A DNA stretch of 64,000 nt, taken from positions 15,965 through 79,964 of the forward strand of contig JAVBKX010000018.1 of the NCBI GenBank assembly GCA_031553835.1, written 5' to 3'. Position numbers and translations under genes: made by a program. Numbering within the stretch: position 1 is the first letter of the stretch; every line of letters begins with the position of its first letter. Positions 18,660-28,537 of the stretch are shown piece by piece. This DNA is from JAVBKX01 sp031553835 (GTDB lineage: Bacteria > Bacteroidota > Bacteroidia > Bacteroidales > Azobacteroidaceae). The notes below the pieces were generated by a model. That model saw nothing but the letters and a program-made list of their open reading frames with translations, searched no databases and had not been told where the DNA came from.

Positions 18660-20567
18660 ATGTATAAAGTATTTATTTTAACGGGAATATTAAGCTTTTT
18701 AGCCTGTCCCGCACTGATGTCTGAAAACACAGGAGATGAAGTAACCATTCCTATGACAACCGAAAAAATTTCGTTTCTATATAACCCCGGCGACAAAAGT
18801 TTCATCAATGCGTATGGGGTTACAGAAGCATCCGACAACCTTACTATTGATTTAGGGGAAATTGACTTTGGAGAAGGAAATTATGATCAGATAGCTGTTG
18901 ACATGTCCACCTACAGGCAAACACTCACCGCTGATTCCCGGTTTGATTTTTACATAGATGAAGAGTTGAAACAACCGGATAAAACGCTGGAAATTCCACT
19001 GAATCTTCCGGTAATTCCTTATGCAAGCGCTAAACAACCTCAATCCGGATTGTTTTATAAAACCAAATATTATGATCAAAAAATAATTGTATTCGATATT
19101 CGCAATGATGACAATGTTTCAAAAATGGTGAGCGCCGTGTTGCAAGGCATACTCAACCAGGAATATGGACGAATTTACCTTTATTCTGACCATCATTATG
19201 TCGAACAATTAAATGATACAAAACGCAGTTATTCCGTCGAAGCAAAATATAACCACGCCTTATACGGAGGTTTTGGGGCTATGGTGAAAAAATATGGAAA
19301 GGAGTTTGATAAATTAGTTGTTTGGGATGAACAAAAAGAATGGACCTGGCCGCTTGCCCAAATGATCTGTGCGCAGGAAAAAGGAATTCCGGTAACAGAA
19401 ACCTTGAAAACGTTTTTAGTCAATCAACTGGGTTGGAATAAAGAAATACAGGATATACGGAATAATTGGAGCGATAAATATGCCGCTTACGATTGGGCAT
19501 TGGAAAATTTAGCTCCCCATTGTCATAAAACGCTCAGTTTTTCCGCCGGATTGCGTGAAGATTACAAACATAATCCCTGGCGGATTTATGATTATGCGTC
19601 GGCTTCCAAAGGATTCGTCTTTTGGCTCGATCATACCAACCCAAAGGATATGGAAATGATCGGGAAGATATTTACTACCATGAATTATCGCCCGGGATCT
19701 GCTACGATGGGTTATGGAACCGGTAAAGACGGGGATGGGTTAAATGCCGTTATCAACCAATATAATGCCGGATTTATGGTCAGTGACTATTACGCCAACG
19801 GCAGTTTCTGGTGTTCTTATCCATCCAAGGCATTTGAACAAAGAAAAGGGCAGGCCATTGATGCCCTTCCCGGAAAAATATATACCAGTATTATATGGAG
19901 CGATGGAGACAACATCCAGTTTGATGCCAACATGTTGTATTATATGATAAAAAATGCGCCCGACCGGGGTAAAATTCCGGTAGGTATCACGATGGCTTCC
20001 GTTATGCAGGAAATGAATCCATTCCTGTTGGAATTTTTTTATAAAAGCCTCACTCCCAATGATGAGTTGGTAGCCGGTCCTTCGGGATTTCAATTCATAT
20101 ATGGAGATTCTTATAATGCAAGCGGGTATAATGCCTGGCTACAGATGAATAATAAATGGCTTGAAACAGCCGGATTTCATACGGCGTGCTTTTGGAATAC
20201 GACGCGGCAGGATCGTTTTGAGCAATACATGGAGACCTGCGGACTTCAGGGAATTTTTGATGGTTGGAGCCGTTCCAATAATAAGTACTACGGAGGAGTG
20301 GTTGCGGTAAACCAGGGAGAACATTGTCCGACAGAAGGCGATGTATATAATGCGCTCAAAAAACAGCTTCCGCGGAGCGACAAGCCGGTGTTTGTCAATG
20401 CATATCCTACCACCGCTGCTTATGGCGGCGTTGACGGGTATAAACGCCTGATCCGGGAGTTGGAACGTCTCGAAGCAGACAGTCCCAATACGTATGTTTA
20501 TTTATTACCTATGGACTTATGCGCTACATTAGTTAAGTATATTCAACAAAACGGCGGTAAATATTGA
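18660..20567 (+). CDS. GxGYxYP-family putative glycoside hydrolase
   Basis: A 635-residue secreted protein with an N-terminal signal sequence (MYKVFILTGILSFLAC). From about residue 135 it matches the GxGYxYP family: VFDIRNDDNVSKMVSAVLQG, GILNQEYGRIYLY, then GDGDGLNAVINQYNAGFMVSDYYANGSFWCSYPSKAF and SIIWSDGDNIQFDANML. These proteins are thought to be glycoside hydrolases, but the reaction is not established as far as I know. It is followed by a CBM6-like protein gene whose start lies just past its stop, then by the DUF4965-GH43 fusion, so the three look like one unit. Confidence 0.82.
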   Translation: MYKVFILTGILSFLACPALMSENTGDEVTIPMTTEKISFLYNPGDKSFINAYGVTEASDNLTIDLGEIDFGEGNYDQIAVDMSTYRQTLTADSRFDFYIDEELKQPDKTLEIPLNLPVIPYASAKQPQSGLFYKTKYYDQKIIVFDIRNDDNVSKMVSAVLQGILNQEYGRIYLYSDHHYVEQLNDTKRSYSVEAKYNHALYGGFGAMVKKYGKEFDKLVVWDEQKEWTWPLAQMICAQEKGIPVTETLKTFLVNQLGWNKEIQDIRNNWSDKYAAYDWALENLAPHCHKTLSFSAGLREDYKHNPWRIYDYASASKGFVFWLDHTNPKDMEMIGKIFTTMNYRPGSATMGYGTGKDGDGLNAVINQYNAGFMVSDYYANGSFWCSYPSKAFEQRKGQAIDALPGKIYTSIIWSDGDNIQFDANMLYYMIKNAPDRGKIPVGITMASVMQEMNPFLLEFFYKSLTPNDELVAGPSGFQFIYGDSYNASGYNAWLQMNNKWLETAGFHTACFWNTTRQDRFEQYMETCGLQGIFDGWSRSNNKYYGGVVAVNQGEHCPTEGDVYNALKKQLPRSDKPVFVNAYPTTAAYGGVDGYKRLIRELERLEADSPNTYVYLLPMDLCATLVKYIQQNGGKY

Positions 20568-20575
20568 AGCATTAT

Positions 20576-21454
20576 ATGCAAAAAACAGGTAGCATCCTCT
20601 TTTTTCTAACCCTGGCTGTTTCTATTCAGGCAGCAGATCTTGTATTGGACATGGCGAGTACAGGAGGAAGTACTTTAAGTCCGTATGTGACCATAGCCGA
20701 TAAGGGTATTGACGGCGCCGCGGCATACCACAAAGCGACCCGGTCTGTTTCCGGTGCAAGTGATGGTACTTGCGTGGTTGTCAGAACATTGCCCTTTGGA
20801 GATTATTACGGAAAATATAATGCAGTGACTGTAGAATATATTCTTGAAGACCCGGCTCAGGAAGGATTCATTGAGTTTAGCCTGGACAATTCGGCTTATG
20901 TGTTTGCATCCGTTCCTGTTGTAGCATCCGGAAACAGTGATTTACAGACTGCTCATGTCAACTTTGATGTGAATGTAACCGGTCAGCACAAATTATACAT
21001 CCGGTGGAAGCAAACAAAAGCTTCCTTAAAAACCGTCATTCTCAAGGAAAATGTTCCGGTGGCGCAAGTGAAAGCCGTTCGTACAACATCTCCGGTTGCC
21101 ATTGCTGCCTCTACAGGAAATTTACGGAAACTAACCGGGAAGCATCGCTTAAAAATGGTTTGGAAAAACCAGGGAGCCAATGTATATTCGGTTCGTTTGA
21201 AATCATCACTACTTGGCATGGAAGAAATAGTGTATCAGGACCAGGTACAATTGGAGACATTCCCGGATGCAATATCGGTGTCGGCCAACCAGCTCATATC
21301 GTCTATCGACATATATGCAGTAACAGGAAGTTTATACCGCCGGATCTCAACTAAAGATTACCAAATCAATATTCCATTGGAAAAAGGGATGTATATTGTT
21401 GTGATCACAACAGATTCGGGGTATATTTACCGCAAAAAGACAATAATCATTTAA
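20576..21454 (+). CDS. Secreted CBM6-like protein with T9SS-like C-terminal domain
   Basis: About 293 residues. An in-frame TTG at 20564 overlaps the preceding stop, but the ATG at 20576 opens directly onto a signal peptide (ending SIQAADL) and is preferred. Residues about 20-150 resemble a CBM6/CBM35 beta-sandwich: GDYYGKYNAVTVEYI and GQHKLYIRWKQTKASLKTVIL, the usual last strands of that fold. The C-terminal about 75 residues (ISSIDIYAVTGSLYRRIS to YRKKTIII) look like a T9SS type A sorting domain. No catalytic domain is present, so it is probably a stand-alone surface glycan binder. The family call rests on pattern only. Confidence 0.65.
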   Translation: MQKTGSILFFLTLAVSIQAADLVLDMASTGGSTLSPYVTIADKGIDGAAAYHKATRSVSGASDGTCVVVRTLPFGDYYGKYNAVTVEYILEDPAQEGFIEFSLDNSAYVFASVPVVASGNSDLQTAHVNFDVNVTGQHKLYIRWKQTKASLKTVILKENVPVAQVKAVRTTSPVAIAASTGNLRKLTGKHRLKMVWKNQGANVYSVRLKSSLLGMEEIVYQDQVQLETFPDAISVSANQLISSIDIYAVTGSLYRRISTKDYQINIPLEKGMYIVVITTDSGYIYRKKTIII

Positions 21455-21472
21455 AAACATAATATTGATAAC

Positions 21473-24400
21473 ATGAAACAAGTTCAATTAATTCTAATCT
21501 TTTTTTGTCTGTTTTTTTACACAAACGGACAATCCCAAACACAATCTTACCTCAGGGCGCCGGCCTATCCGTTAATTACAATAGATCCTTATACAAGTTC
21601 GTGGAGTTTCGGCGACAAATTGTATGACGACGACATGCGACATTGGACAGGAGAAAAACAACCATTGGTCGGAGCCATCCGCGTTGACGGAGAGGTTTAT
21701 CGATTTATGGGAAGAGAAACCGTTCCTTCCGTTTCCATATTGCCGACAGCCCATGCAGCGCCATGGAAAGCACAATATACTACGAATACTCCTGATGCCA
21801 ACTGGTTCCGGACAGACTACAACGACAGCGCGTGGAAAAAGGGAGAAGGTGGTTTTGGAACGCCTGATACGCCTAATCCCAATACTCCCTGGTCAACCGG
21901 AGATATTTGGATTCGCCGTCATTTTACCTTAACGGAAGACGATTTGTCCAATGAAAAATTATTCCTGATGTATTCTCATGATGATGTATTTGAATTGTAC
22001 ATCAATGGAGAACAAATAGTAAGCACTGGACTTGCCTGGAATAATGATGTCATTTTGCCGCTGACAGCGACTATGAAGAAAAGTTTGAAAAAAGGGGAAA
22101 ATGTTATTGCGGCGCACTGCTTCAATACAAGGGGTGGAGCCTATGTTGATTTCGGATTGTTGGCGGAAGGCAAACTGGATTCGAAGATGAACAAAACAGC
22201 CACTCAGATCAATGTAAATTTTTCACCAACACAAACTTTTTATTCTTTCTATTGTGGACCGGTACAGTTGGAGTTAACATTTACCAGCCCATTGGTAATG
22301 AACGACCTGGATTTATTATCCCGCCCCGTCAATTATGTATCTTACCAGGTGACTTCGTTGGATGACGACGAGCATGATGTGGCTTTATATTTTGATGCCA
22401 CCCCCGAATGGGCTGTCAATTCGCCCGATCAGAAAGTGCAGTCGGAGATGTTCAGCAAAAACGGGCTCACCTATTTGAAGACAGGAACGCAGGAACAAAA
22501 AATATTAGGACGCGCTGGCGACGGCGTACGTATTGATTGGGGATATTTTTATCTGGTAGGAAAGCAAAATAACCAAACAGCGATGACTATCGGTGAAAGC
22601 CAGTCAGTAAGAGGCGAATTTGCTCAAACAGGGAAATTGCCTGCTTATGTATCATCAAAAGTCTCGACCGAAATGCGAAAAGAAATGCCTGTCCTGGCCT
22701 ATACTCATTCGCTGGGTAAAGTGGGCGGCGAAAAAGTGAAAGGATATGTCATGGTAGGATATGATGATATCGAATCGATCCAGTATTTTCATCAAAACCT
22801 GAAACCCTATTGGAAAACCAATGGTAACCACACGATTGAATCTGTATTTGCTTTAGCCGGTAAAAATTATGATGCAGTGATCAAAACCTGCAACGAATGG
22901 GATGCACAATTGATGAGCGACGCCCGTTCAGCCGGCGGACAAAAATATGCCGAGCTTTGTGCGATTTCTTACCGGCAGGCTGTGACTGCTCACAAATTAG
23001 TGACAGGGCCTAACGGAGAATTATTTTTCTTCTCAAAAGAAAATTTCAGTAACGGGTCTATTGGTACGGTGGATGTCTCTTATCCGTCGATTCCGGTATT
23101 TTTAGTATATAGTAATGACTTGTCCAAAGGCTTATTAAATTTTATTTTTGATTATTGTGAAACGGGAAAATGGAAAAAACCGTTTCCTCCACATGATATA
23201 GGCACTTATCCCCTGGCAAACGGGCAAACTTACGGAGACGACATGCCGGTAGAAGAAGCCGGAAACATGTTGAGCATGGTGGCCGCCATTACTGTAATGG
23301 ACGGTAATGCTTCGTATGCCGAAAAACATTGGAAGATATTGACTACCTGGGCTGATTATTTAGTGAAAAACGGCTTGGATCCGGCCAATCAATTGTGTAC
23401 CGAAGACTTTGCCGGTCACATGCCGCATAATGTCAACCTGTCCGTTAAAGCAATTGTAGGGGTGGGAGCGTTTGGCAAAATCGCCGAAATTGCCGGAAAA
23501 AAAGATGCTGCAAAAAAATATACGGAAGCAGCCAAAAAGATGGCCTTGCAATGGGAAAAAATGGCTAACGATGGCGATCATTACCGCCTGGCATTTGACC
23601 AACCGGATACCTGGAGCCAAAAGTATAATTTTGTTTGGCATAAATTATTAGGACTGAATGTTTTTCCGGAAGGAATTATCAAGAAAGAAGTAGATTATTA
23701 TCTGACAAAACAAAATGCTTTCGGATTACCGTTGGATAACCGTTTTACCTGGACCATTGTTCCTTTTGTTGCCTGGACCGCGACGATGGCCGACAATTCC
23801 CGCGATTTTAACCGCATTATGGATCCGATGTGGAAGTATGTCAATGAATCGGCTTCCAGAGTTCCCTTAGGGGACTGGTATGATACATTGGATGGCGCTC
23901 AGATCAATTTCCGCGCCCGTTCCATGGTGGGTGGGGTATATAGCCAGACATTAAATGTAGTGATGCAACAAAAGTTGCAAGAATTAAATAAAAAAACAAG
24001 CGGAAATCCGATCGTCCCGGGATGGTATGCCGATCCCGAAGCCATTGTATTCGGAAATGAATACTGGATTTATCCGACTTTATCCGATTTGTATAATAAT
24101 GGAAAACCTGTAAAATATCCGGAAAAAGTAACCCGGGCAGTACACCAGGTTTATAATGTCCAAACCTATATGGATGCTTTTTCATCCAAAGATTTAGTGA
24201 ATTGGACCAAACATCCGAAAGTATTATCTATTGAAAATATCAAATGGCTGGAATTTGCGCTTTGGGCGCCATCCATCATTGCTGCCAATGGAAAATATTA
24301 TCTTTTCTTTGGCGCCAACGATATTCAAAGTAATGACGAATATGGTGGAATCGGGGTGGCGGTGGCCGATAAACCTTCCGGCCCGTTTGTCGATGCATTA

Positions 24401-24961
24401 GGCAAACCGTTGATTAATAAAATCATCAATGGCGCGCAACCGATCGACCAATTTGTGTTTAAAGATGATGACGGCGAATATTATATGTATTATGGAGGAT
24501 GGCATCATTGCAATATGGTTCGTTTGAGTAAGGATTTATTGAGTGTAATTCCATTTGAAGACGGCACAACCTATAAAGAAGTGACTCCTGAAAATTATGT
24601 AGAAGGACCTTTCATGTTGAAACGCAACGGAAAATATTATTTCATGTGGTCGGAAGGCAGTTGGGGCGGACCAGATTATAGTGTAGCCTATGCGATAGCT
24701 GATTCTCCTTTCGGACCATTCAAACGGATTGGCAAGATTTTGCAGGAAGATCCGGCTGTTGCTACCGGTGCTGGACATCATTCTGTGATAAATATTCCCG
24801 GAACAGATGAATGGTATATCATTTATCATCGCCGTCCGCTGGGTGATACAGGTCAAAATCATCGTGCAACCTGTATCGACCGGATGTATTTTAATGCCGA
24901 CGGAACGATCAAGCCGGTGAAAATCACCAATGAGGGAGTAACTCCTCAACGTATCCAGTAA
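21473..24961 (+). CDS. DUF5127-DUF4965-DUF1793 (glutaminase A-like) module fused to GH43
   Basis: A 1162-residue secreted fusion. After the signal peptide, the N-terminal about 840 residues match the fungal glutaminase-A-like family (DUF5127/DUF4965/DUF1793), an (alpha/alpha)6-type module with KWKKPFPPHDIGTYPLANGQ and DNRFTWTIVPFVAWTA. A jelly-roll insertion sits at about residues 95-235 (NWFRTDYNDSAWKKGEGGFG, ELYINGEQI). Residues about 845-1160 form a complete GH43 five-bladed propeller with the expected triad: Asp854 (WYADPE), Asp992 (QPIDQF), Glu1044 (VEGPF). GH43 enzymes release arabinose or xylose. The activity of the first module on glycans is unproven. It closes the three-gene unit beginning with GxGYxYP. 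Confidence 0.88.
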   Translation: MKQVQLILIFFCLFFYTNGQSQTQSYLRAPAYPLITIDPYTSSWSFGDKLYDDDMRHWTGEKQPLVGAIRVDGEVYRFMGRETVPSVSILPTAHAAPWKAQYTTNTPDANWFRTDYNDSAWKKGEGGFGTPDTPNPNTPWSTGDIWIRRHFTLTEDDLSNEKLFLMYSHDDVFELYINGEQIVSTGLAWNNDVILPLTATMKKSLKKGENVIAAHCFNTRGGAYVDFGLLAEGKLDSKMNKTATQINVNFSPTQTFYSFYCGPVQLELTFTSPLVMNDLDLLSRPVNYVSYQVTSLDDDEHDVALYFDATPEWAVNSPDQKVQSEMFSKNGLTYLKTGTQEQKILGRAGDGVRIDWGYFYLVGKQNNQTAMTIGESQSVRGEFAQTGKLPAYVSSKVSTEMRKEMPVLAYTHSLGKVGGEKVKGYVMVGYDDIESIQYFHQNLKPYWKTNGNHTIESVFALAGKNYDAVIKTCNEWDAQLMSDARSAGGQKYAELCAISYRQAVTAHKLVTGPNGELFFFSKENFSNGSIGTVDVSYPSIPVFLVYSNDLSKGLLNFIFDYCETGKWKKPFPPHDIGTYPLANGQTYGDDMPVEEAGNMLSMVAAITVMDGNASYAEKHWKILTTWADYLVKNGLDPANQLCTEDFAGHMPHNVNLSVKAIVGVGAFGKIAEIAGKKDAAKKYTEAAKKMALQWEKMANDGDHYRLAFDQPDTWSQKYNFVWHKLLGLNVFPEGIIKKEVDYYLTKQNAFGLPLDNRFTWTIVPFVAWTATMADNSRDFNRIMDPMWKYVNESASRVPLGDWYDTLDGAQINFRARSMVGGVYSQTLNVVMQQKLQELNKKTSGNPIVPGWYADPEAIVFGNEYWIYPTLSDLYNNGKPVKYPEKVTRAVHQVYNVQTYMDAFSSKDLVNWTKHPKVLSIENIKWLEFALWAPSIIAANGKYYLFFGANDIQSNDEYGGIGVAVADKPSGPFVDALGKPLINKIINGAQPIDQFVFKDDDGEYYMYYGGWHHCNMVRLSKDLLSVIPFEDGTTYKEVTPENYVEGPFMLKRNGKYYFMWSEGSWGGPDYSVAYAIADSPFGPFKRIGKILQEDPAVATGAGHHSVINIPGTDEWYIIYHRRPLGDTGQNHRATCIDRMYFNADGTIKPVKITNEGVTPQRIQ

Positions 24962-24972
24962 ATAGGAAAATA

Positions 24973-25018
24973 TTAATGAAATATTAATGAGTCGTTAATG
25001 GTATAATGCATATTTTAG
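24973..25018 (+). promoter_or_regulatory. Triple-heptamer operator and promoter, copy 3 (zinc-ribbon membrane protein)
   Basis: TTAATG cores start at 24973, 24984 and 24995, exact 11-bp period. Ten bases further is TATTTTAG (25011-25018), one mismatch from TAnnTTTG. It lies between the GH43 fusion and the 215-residue zinc-ribbon protein, whose start is 29 bp downstream. Confidence 0.78.
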
Positions 25019-25047
25019 AAGATTTATTTTTCCATATATAAAAATTT

Positions 25048-25695
25048 ATGAAAATAAATGCAATAAATTACGATCAAACAAAATATAAAATAAAGACCTG
25101 GAAAAATCCGGCCATGTTGCATTGGATCATTAATCCAGGTCTTGTTATTAATGAACTTGTTTTAGGACAACGGATACCTAAAGTAATGTTGATAGAACGG
25201 GATTCGAATAAAAGTTTAGTAGAAAGCACTTTAATACCTTGTCCACATTGTGGGGTATTGCATTCCGGACTTAAATGGACAATGGAAAATAAAACGGCTT
25301 TCCAAAACTGGTTTGGGTTATTCTGTGATAATTGTGGAAAAATTATTCCTTGTTTAACAAATTTGACAAGCTGTATCATACTTATAGTTACTTTCCCGGT
25401 TTGGTTCTGGTTTAAAGATCATTGGAAAATGAAATGGCTTGAAATTCAAAAGATCAAGTTTGCCAAACCGTTGACTTTAACCTGTTCGGAATCCAATATC
25501 CTCTGGTGGCGTTCAGGATTGATATTCGGACTTTTTTTGTATGTCTTTATGGAAGTATTATATCCCCTTATTAGCGGAAAAGGAATCACACCCCAAGAGC
25601 TTTTGATAGGGATTCCTCTTTGGACGTGTGGAGGGCTTGTATATGGTTATATGATGAAAAAAATGACAAGAAAAAAACAATCTGAAAATGATTAA
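25048..25695 (+). CDS. Zinc-ribbon membrane protein of unknown function
   Basis: A 215-residue protein I do not recognise. Residues about 67-100 carry two Cys pairs, CPHCG and CDNCG, 29 residues apart, a likely zinc ribbon. Three hydrophobic segments follow: about 111-123 (IILIVTFPVWFWF), 155-175 (LIFGLFLYVFMEVLYPLI) and 190-206. There is no signal peptide; the ribbon would be cytoplasmic if the first helix runs outward. It sits directly behind operator copy 3, so it appears to be a regulon member in its own right. A role in sensing, transport or envelope adaptation cannot be told from sequence. Confidence 0.7.
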   Translation: MKINAINYDQTKYKIKTWKNPAMLHWIINPGLVINELVLGQRIPKVMLIERDSNKSLVESTLIPCPHCGVLHSGLKWTMENKTAFQNWFGLFCDNCGKIIPCLTNLTSCIILIVTFPVWFWFKDHWKMKWLEIQKIKFAKPLTLTCSESNILWWRSGLIFGLFLYVFMEVLYPLISGKGITPQELLIGIPLWTCGGLVYGYMMKKMTRKKQSEND

Positions 25696-25897
25696 AACAA
25701 GGAAGTCAATTCGCAGTTTTATATTTTTACAGATAAAATTTATATAAGTACATTTTACAAATTGGTTTATATTATTTTGAATACAAAGGCGCCATATTAT
25801 CAAGACGCTATATTGATATTTCTTTGCGACTTTGAGTCTTTGTTTCTTTACGTTCATAATATAAATTAAATGCAACATTATAATTAATATTGATAGA
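25696..25897. other. 202-bp AT-rich intergenic region with decayed repeat
   Basis: No gene is visible. The stretch at about 25826-25858 (GCGACTTTGAGTCTTTG) resembles the dispersed element seen at 31786-31812 and 34341-34396. A TATTTTTACAGA segment at about 25726 resembles the bases after operator copy 4 (31931 onward), but no heptamer array precedes it here. Confidence 0.45.
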
Positions 25898-28537
25898 ATG
25901 AAATTACTAAAAATTATCTTTTGTTCGTTGCTATTTGCGTGTGGCGGGATAATATCCGGCCAAACACAGACTCCTGTTACATTAGAATATGTAACGGAGC
26001 TTTTTAATACTCAGGTAGCCCGTTTTCCACAGGAGAAAATTTATGTGCATACCGACAAGCAATATTATATGTCGGGCGAAACAATATGGTTCCGGGCGCA
26101 TATAGCGGAAGCCCGCTTGCACCTGCCTGCTTCGGCCAGTCGGTATGTTTATGTAGAATTCATAAATCCGCTTGATTCGGTGGTCGATCGTATCAAAATC
26201 CGTCCTGAAGACAATGTTCATCAGGGACATATTTCACTTCCGGATGATTTACCCGAAGGCAATTATTTCATACGGGCCTATACTCATTTTATGCGTAATG
26301 CCGGACCGGAATATTTTGCAAGTAAAAATATATATGTTGGAAACCCTCAGGCGGCTAATTTGCAGATTGATGCTGCATTTACATACCTTTCCGATAAGAA
26401 GGCCGAAGCAAAAATTTCGTTTATCAATGTTTCAAAACAATCGCCTCAGATTCCGGACAAGATAACATACCGTATAGATGAACAAAAAGAAATTGTGCTT
26501 AAACAACCCGCTTCCGATATTCAGTTTCAGTTCAATCTGCCTTCCAAACCCAGCAAACATGTTATGTTGTTGGAAGTGGTGAATGAAAATTATTTGTACC
26601 GTAAATATGTAACGATTCCTGCACCGGAGGGCGCTGTTGATGTCAGTTTTTATCCCGAAGGGGGAGATTTATTGGAAAATGTTGCCTGCAAAGTAGCATT
26701 CAAAGCGCTGAAACCGGATGGAAAAACCGCTGCTGTCAATGGAAAAATAGTCGATCAGTCCGGAACGGAAATCACTACTTTCAATACAGTACATGCCGGG
26801 ATGGGTAGTTTTATGCTTACTCCGGAAAAAGGAAAAACCTATTATGCAGTGTGTAACGACGACGACAAAAAAGAACTCAAATTTCGGCTCCCGGCTGTAA
26901 AACCGCAAGGCTATTCTCTTAAAACCCGTTGGTCAAAAAATCAATTGTTTGTCGGAGTAGCCAGAACGGAAGGGATGGAGTCTGCCCCGTTGTATATCAT
27001 TGGTCACGTTCGCGGACATGTACAATTTGCAGGAATATGGGATTTCAGCGAAGACTTTATTAAATTTCCCCAGGAAAATCTTTATCCCGGCGTAATGCAT
27101 ATTTCGTTGTTAAATAGTGCATTGCAAACAGTCAGCGAACGGCTGGTCTTTATTCATAACGATGATGTTATTCGCTCTCAGGTTGATTACAGTACAGAAC
27201 AACCTGAATATTACAGACGGCAACTAATTCGTAACAAAGTGGTATTGACCGATCTGCAAGGTCAACCCCTGTCGGGCAATTTTTCTGTAGCTGTCACCGA
27301 CAACCGGTTTATAAAAGTAGATAGTTGCGAATCGATTTATACAGACTTATTGCTGACTTCCGATCTCAGGGGATATATTGAAAATCCGGCTTATTATTTT
27401 CAACAAAACAGAAATGCCGATATTGCATTGGATCTGTTGATGATGACTCAGGGATGGAGACGCTATGATGTTTCCAAACTCATGAAAAATGATTTTTCCA
27501 AGCCGGCCTGGATGTTGGAAATTGGTCCGGAAATTTCGGGAAAAGTAGGAGAAGCCTTGTTGTTGGGCAAGGCAAAGCCCATGATAGGAACCGAAGTAAC
27601 AGCTGTCGGAATGAATGTACAATATACCGAATTGACATTAACCGATTCTCTCGGTCGCTTTTATTTTCATAATTGTGAATTACCCGATTCTGCAAAACTC
27701 ATGGTGATGGCATCGCCCAAAAAAGGATTGAAACGAACCGAACTTACATTGAATGATGATGGGTATCCCGGTATCGGACATGATTTGGTCAGCTCTTTCG
27801 AACCCAGTCCGGCTTTATTGGCTGATTATATTCGCCAGGCCGATGAAAAGTATATTTCAGAAAACGGAATGCGTATGATTTATCTGGATGAGGTGGAAAT
27901 CAGGGCGCAACGAAAACCGAAAATGACGTCCCATTATTATACGCATTCCGATTTTTCGATTACATCAGAAGATATTGCAAAATTCGGCAGTATGAGTATC
28001 CGGAATCTTTTGTTGACATTTCCGGGAATACGTATCGAAGGAAACAATATCAGCCTTATAGGAGCTTCGGGGCCTCCGGCATTGATGGTCAACAACCGGA
28101 TTACCGAATTGGATGAACTGGATGCGATTGATCCGGTATCTATCGAACAAATTGATTTCCTGAAAAACGGTGCAAATACTATCATGTTTGGCCCCCGGGG
28201 CATGAATGGCGTCATTGTTATTTATTATAAAGTCGGACAATTTGGTAAAGGTTTGCCTCCTTCTAATATTCAAATGATGGCTCCTTTAGGATACCAGCCT
28301 GCCGTTGAATTTTATGCGCCGAAATACGATACGCCTGAAACCCGGAATAATCCGGATCCGGATTTAAGATCGACCATTCATTGGCAGCCTCAGGTAAAAA
28401 CAGATGAAAATGGTGTGGGTAATTTTGAGTTTTATTCGGCCGACAACGAAACAAATTATGATGTCGTTATTCAAGGACTGGCTGCAGATGGTAAAATCAT
28501 TAATCAACAAGGAAAGATTGTTGTAAAATCAAAATAA
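25898..28537 (+). CDS. MG2/TonB-plug domain protein (alpha-2-macroglobulin-like surface protein)
   Basis: An 879-residue exported protein. After the signal peptide comes an MG2-type domain (about 45-150: EKIYVHTDKQYYMSGETIWFR, with LPEGNYFIRAYT), then further beta-sandwich repeats. A TonB-plug-like segment (about 690-775: IRNLLLTFPGIRI, INNRITELDELDAID, GANTIMFGPRGMNGVIVIYY) and a C-terminal NFEFYSADNETNYDVVIQG region follow. No 22-strand barrel is present, so it is not a transporter by itself. This domain order is common in Bacteroidota, where its role is unclear. Its stop overlaps the GH115 start by one base (TAATG), implying translational coupling. Confidence 0.8.
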   Translation: MKLLKIIFCSLLFACGGIISGQTQTPVTLEYVTELFNTQVARFPQEKIYVHTDKQYYMSGETIWFRAHIAEARLHLPASASRYVYVEFINPLDSVVDRIKIRPEDNVHQGHISLPDDLPEGNYFIRAYTHFMRNAGPEYFASKNIYVGNPQAANLQIDAAFTYLSDKKAEAKISFINVSKQSPQIPDKITYRIDEQKEIVLKQPASDIQFQFNLPSKPSKHVMLLEVVNENYLYRKYVTIPAPEGAVDVSFYPEGGDLLENVACKVAFKALKPDGKTAAVNGKIVDQSGTEITTFNTVHAGMGSFMLTPEKGKTYYAVCNDDDKKELKFRLPAVKPQGYSLKTRWSKNQLFVGVARTEGMESAPLYIIGHVRGHVQFAGIWDFSEDFIKFPQENLYPGVMHISLLNSALQTVSERLVFIHNDDVIRSQVDYSTEQPEYYRRQLIRNKVVLTDLQGQPLSGNFSVAVTDNRFIKVDSCESIYTDLLLTSDLRGYIENPAYYFQQNRNADIALDLLMMTQGWRRYDVSKLMKNDFSKPAWMLEIGPEISGKVGEALLLGKAKPMIGTEVTAVGMNVQYTELTLTDSLGRFYFHNCELPDSAKLMVMASPKKGLKRTELTLNDDGYPGIGHDLVSSFEPSPALLADYIRQADEKYISENGMRMIYLDEVEIRAQRKPKMTSHYYTHSDFSITSEDIAKFGSMSIRNLLLTFPGIRIEGNNISLIGASGPPALMVNNRITELDELDAIDPVSIEQIDFLKNGANTIMFGPRGMNGVIVIYYKVGQFGKGLPPSNIQMMAPLGYQPAVEFYAPKYDTPETRNNPDPDLRSTIHWQPQVKTDENGVGNFEFYSADNETNYDVVIQGLAADGKIINQQGKIVVKSK

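Noticed and set aside
25726..25750. Fifth operator before the MG2/plug gene
   Set aside because: The bases resemble the region after copy 4, but none of the three TTAATG cores is present upstream.
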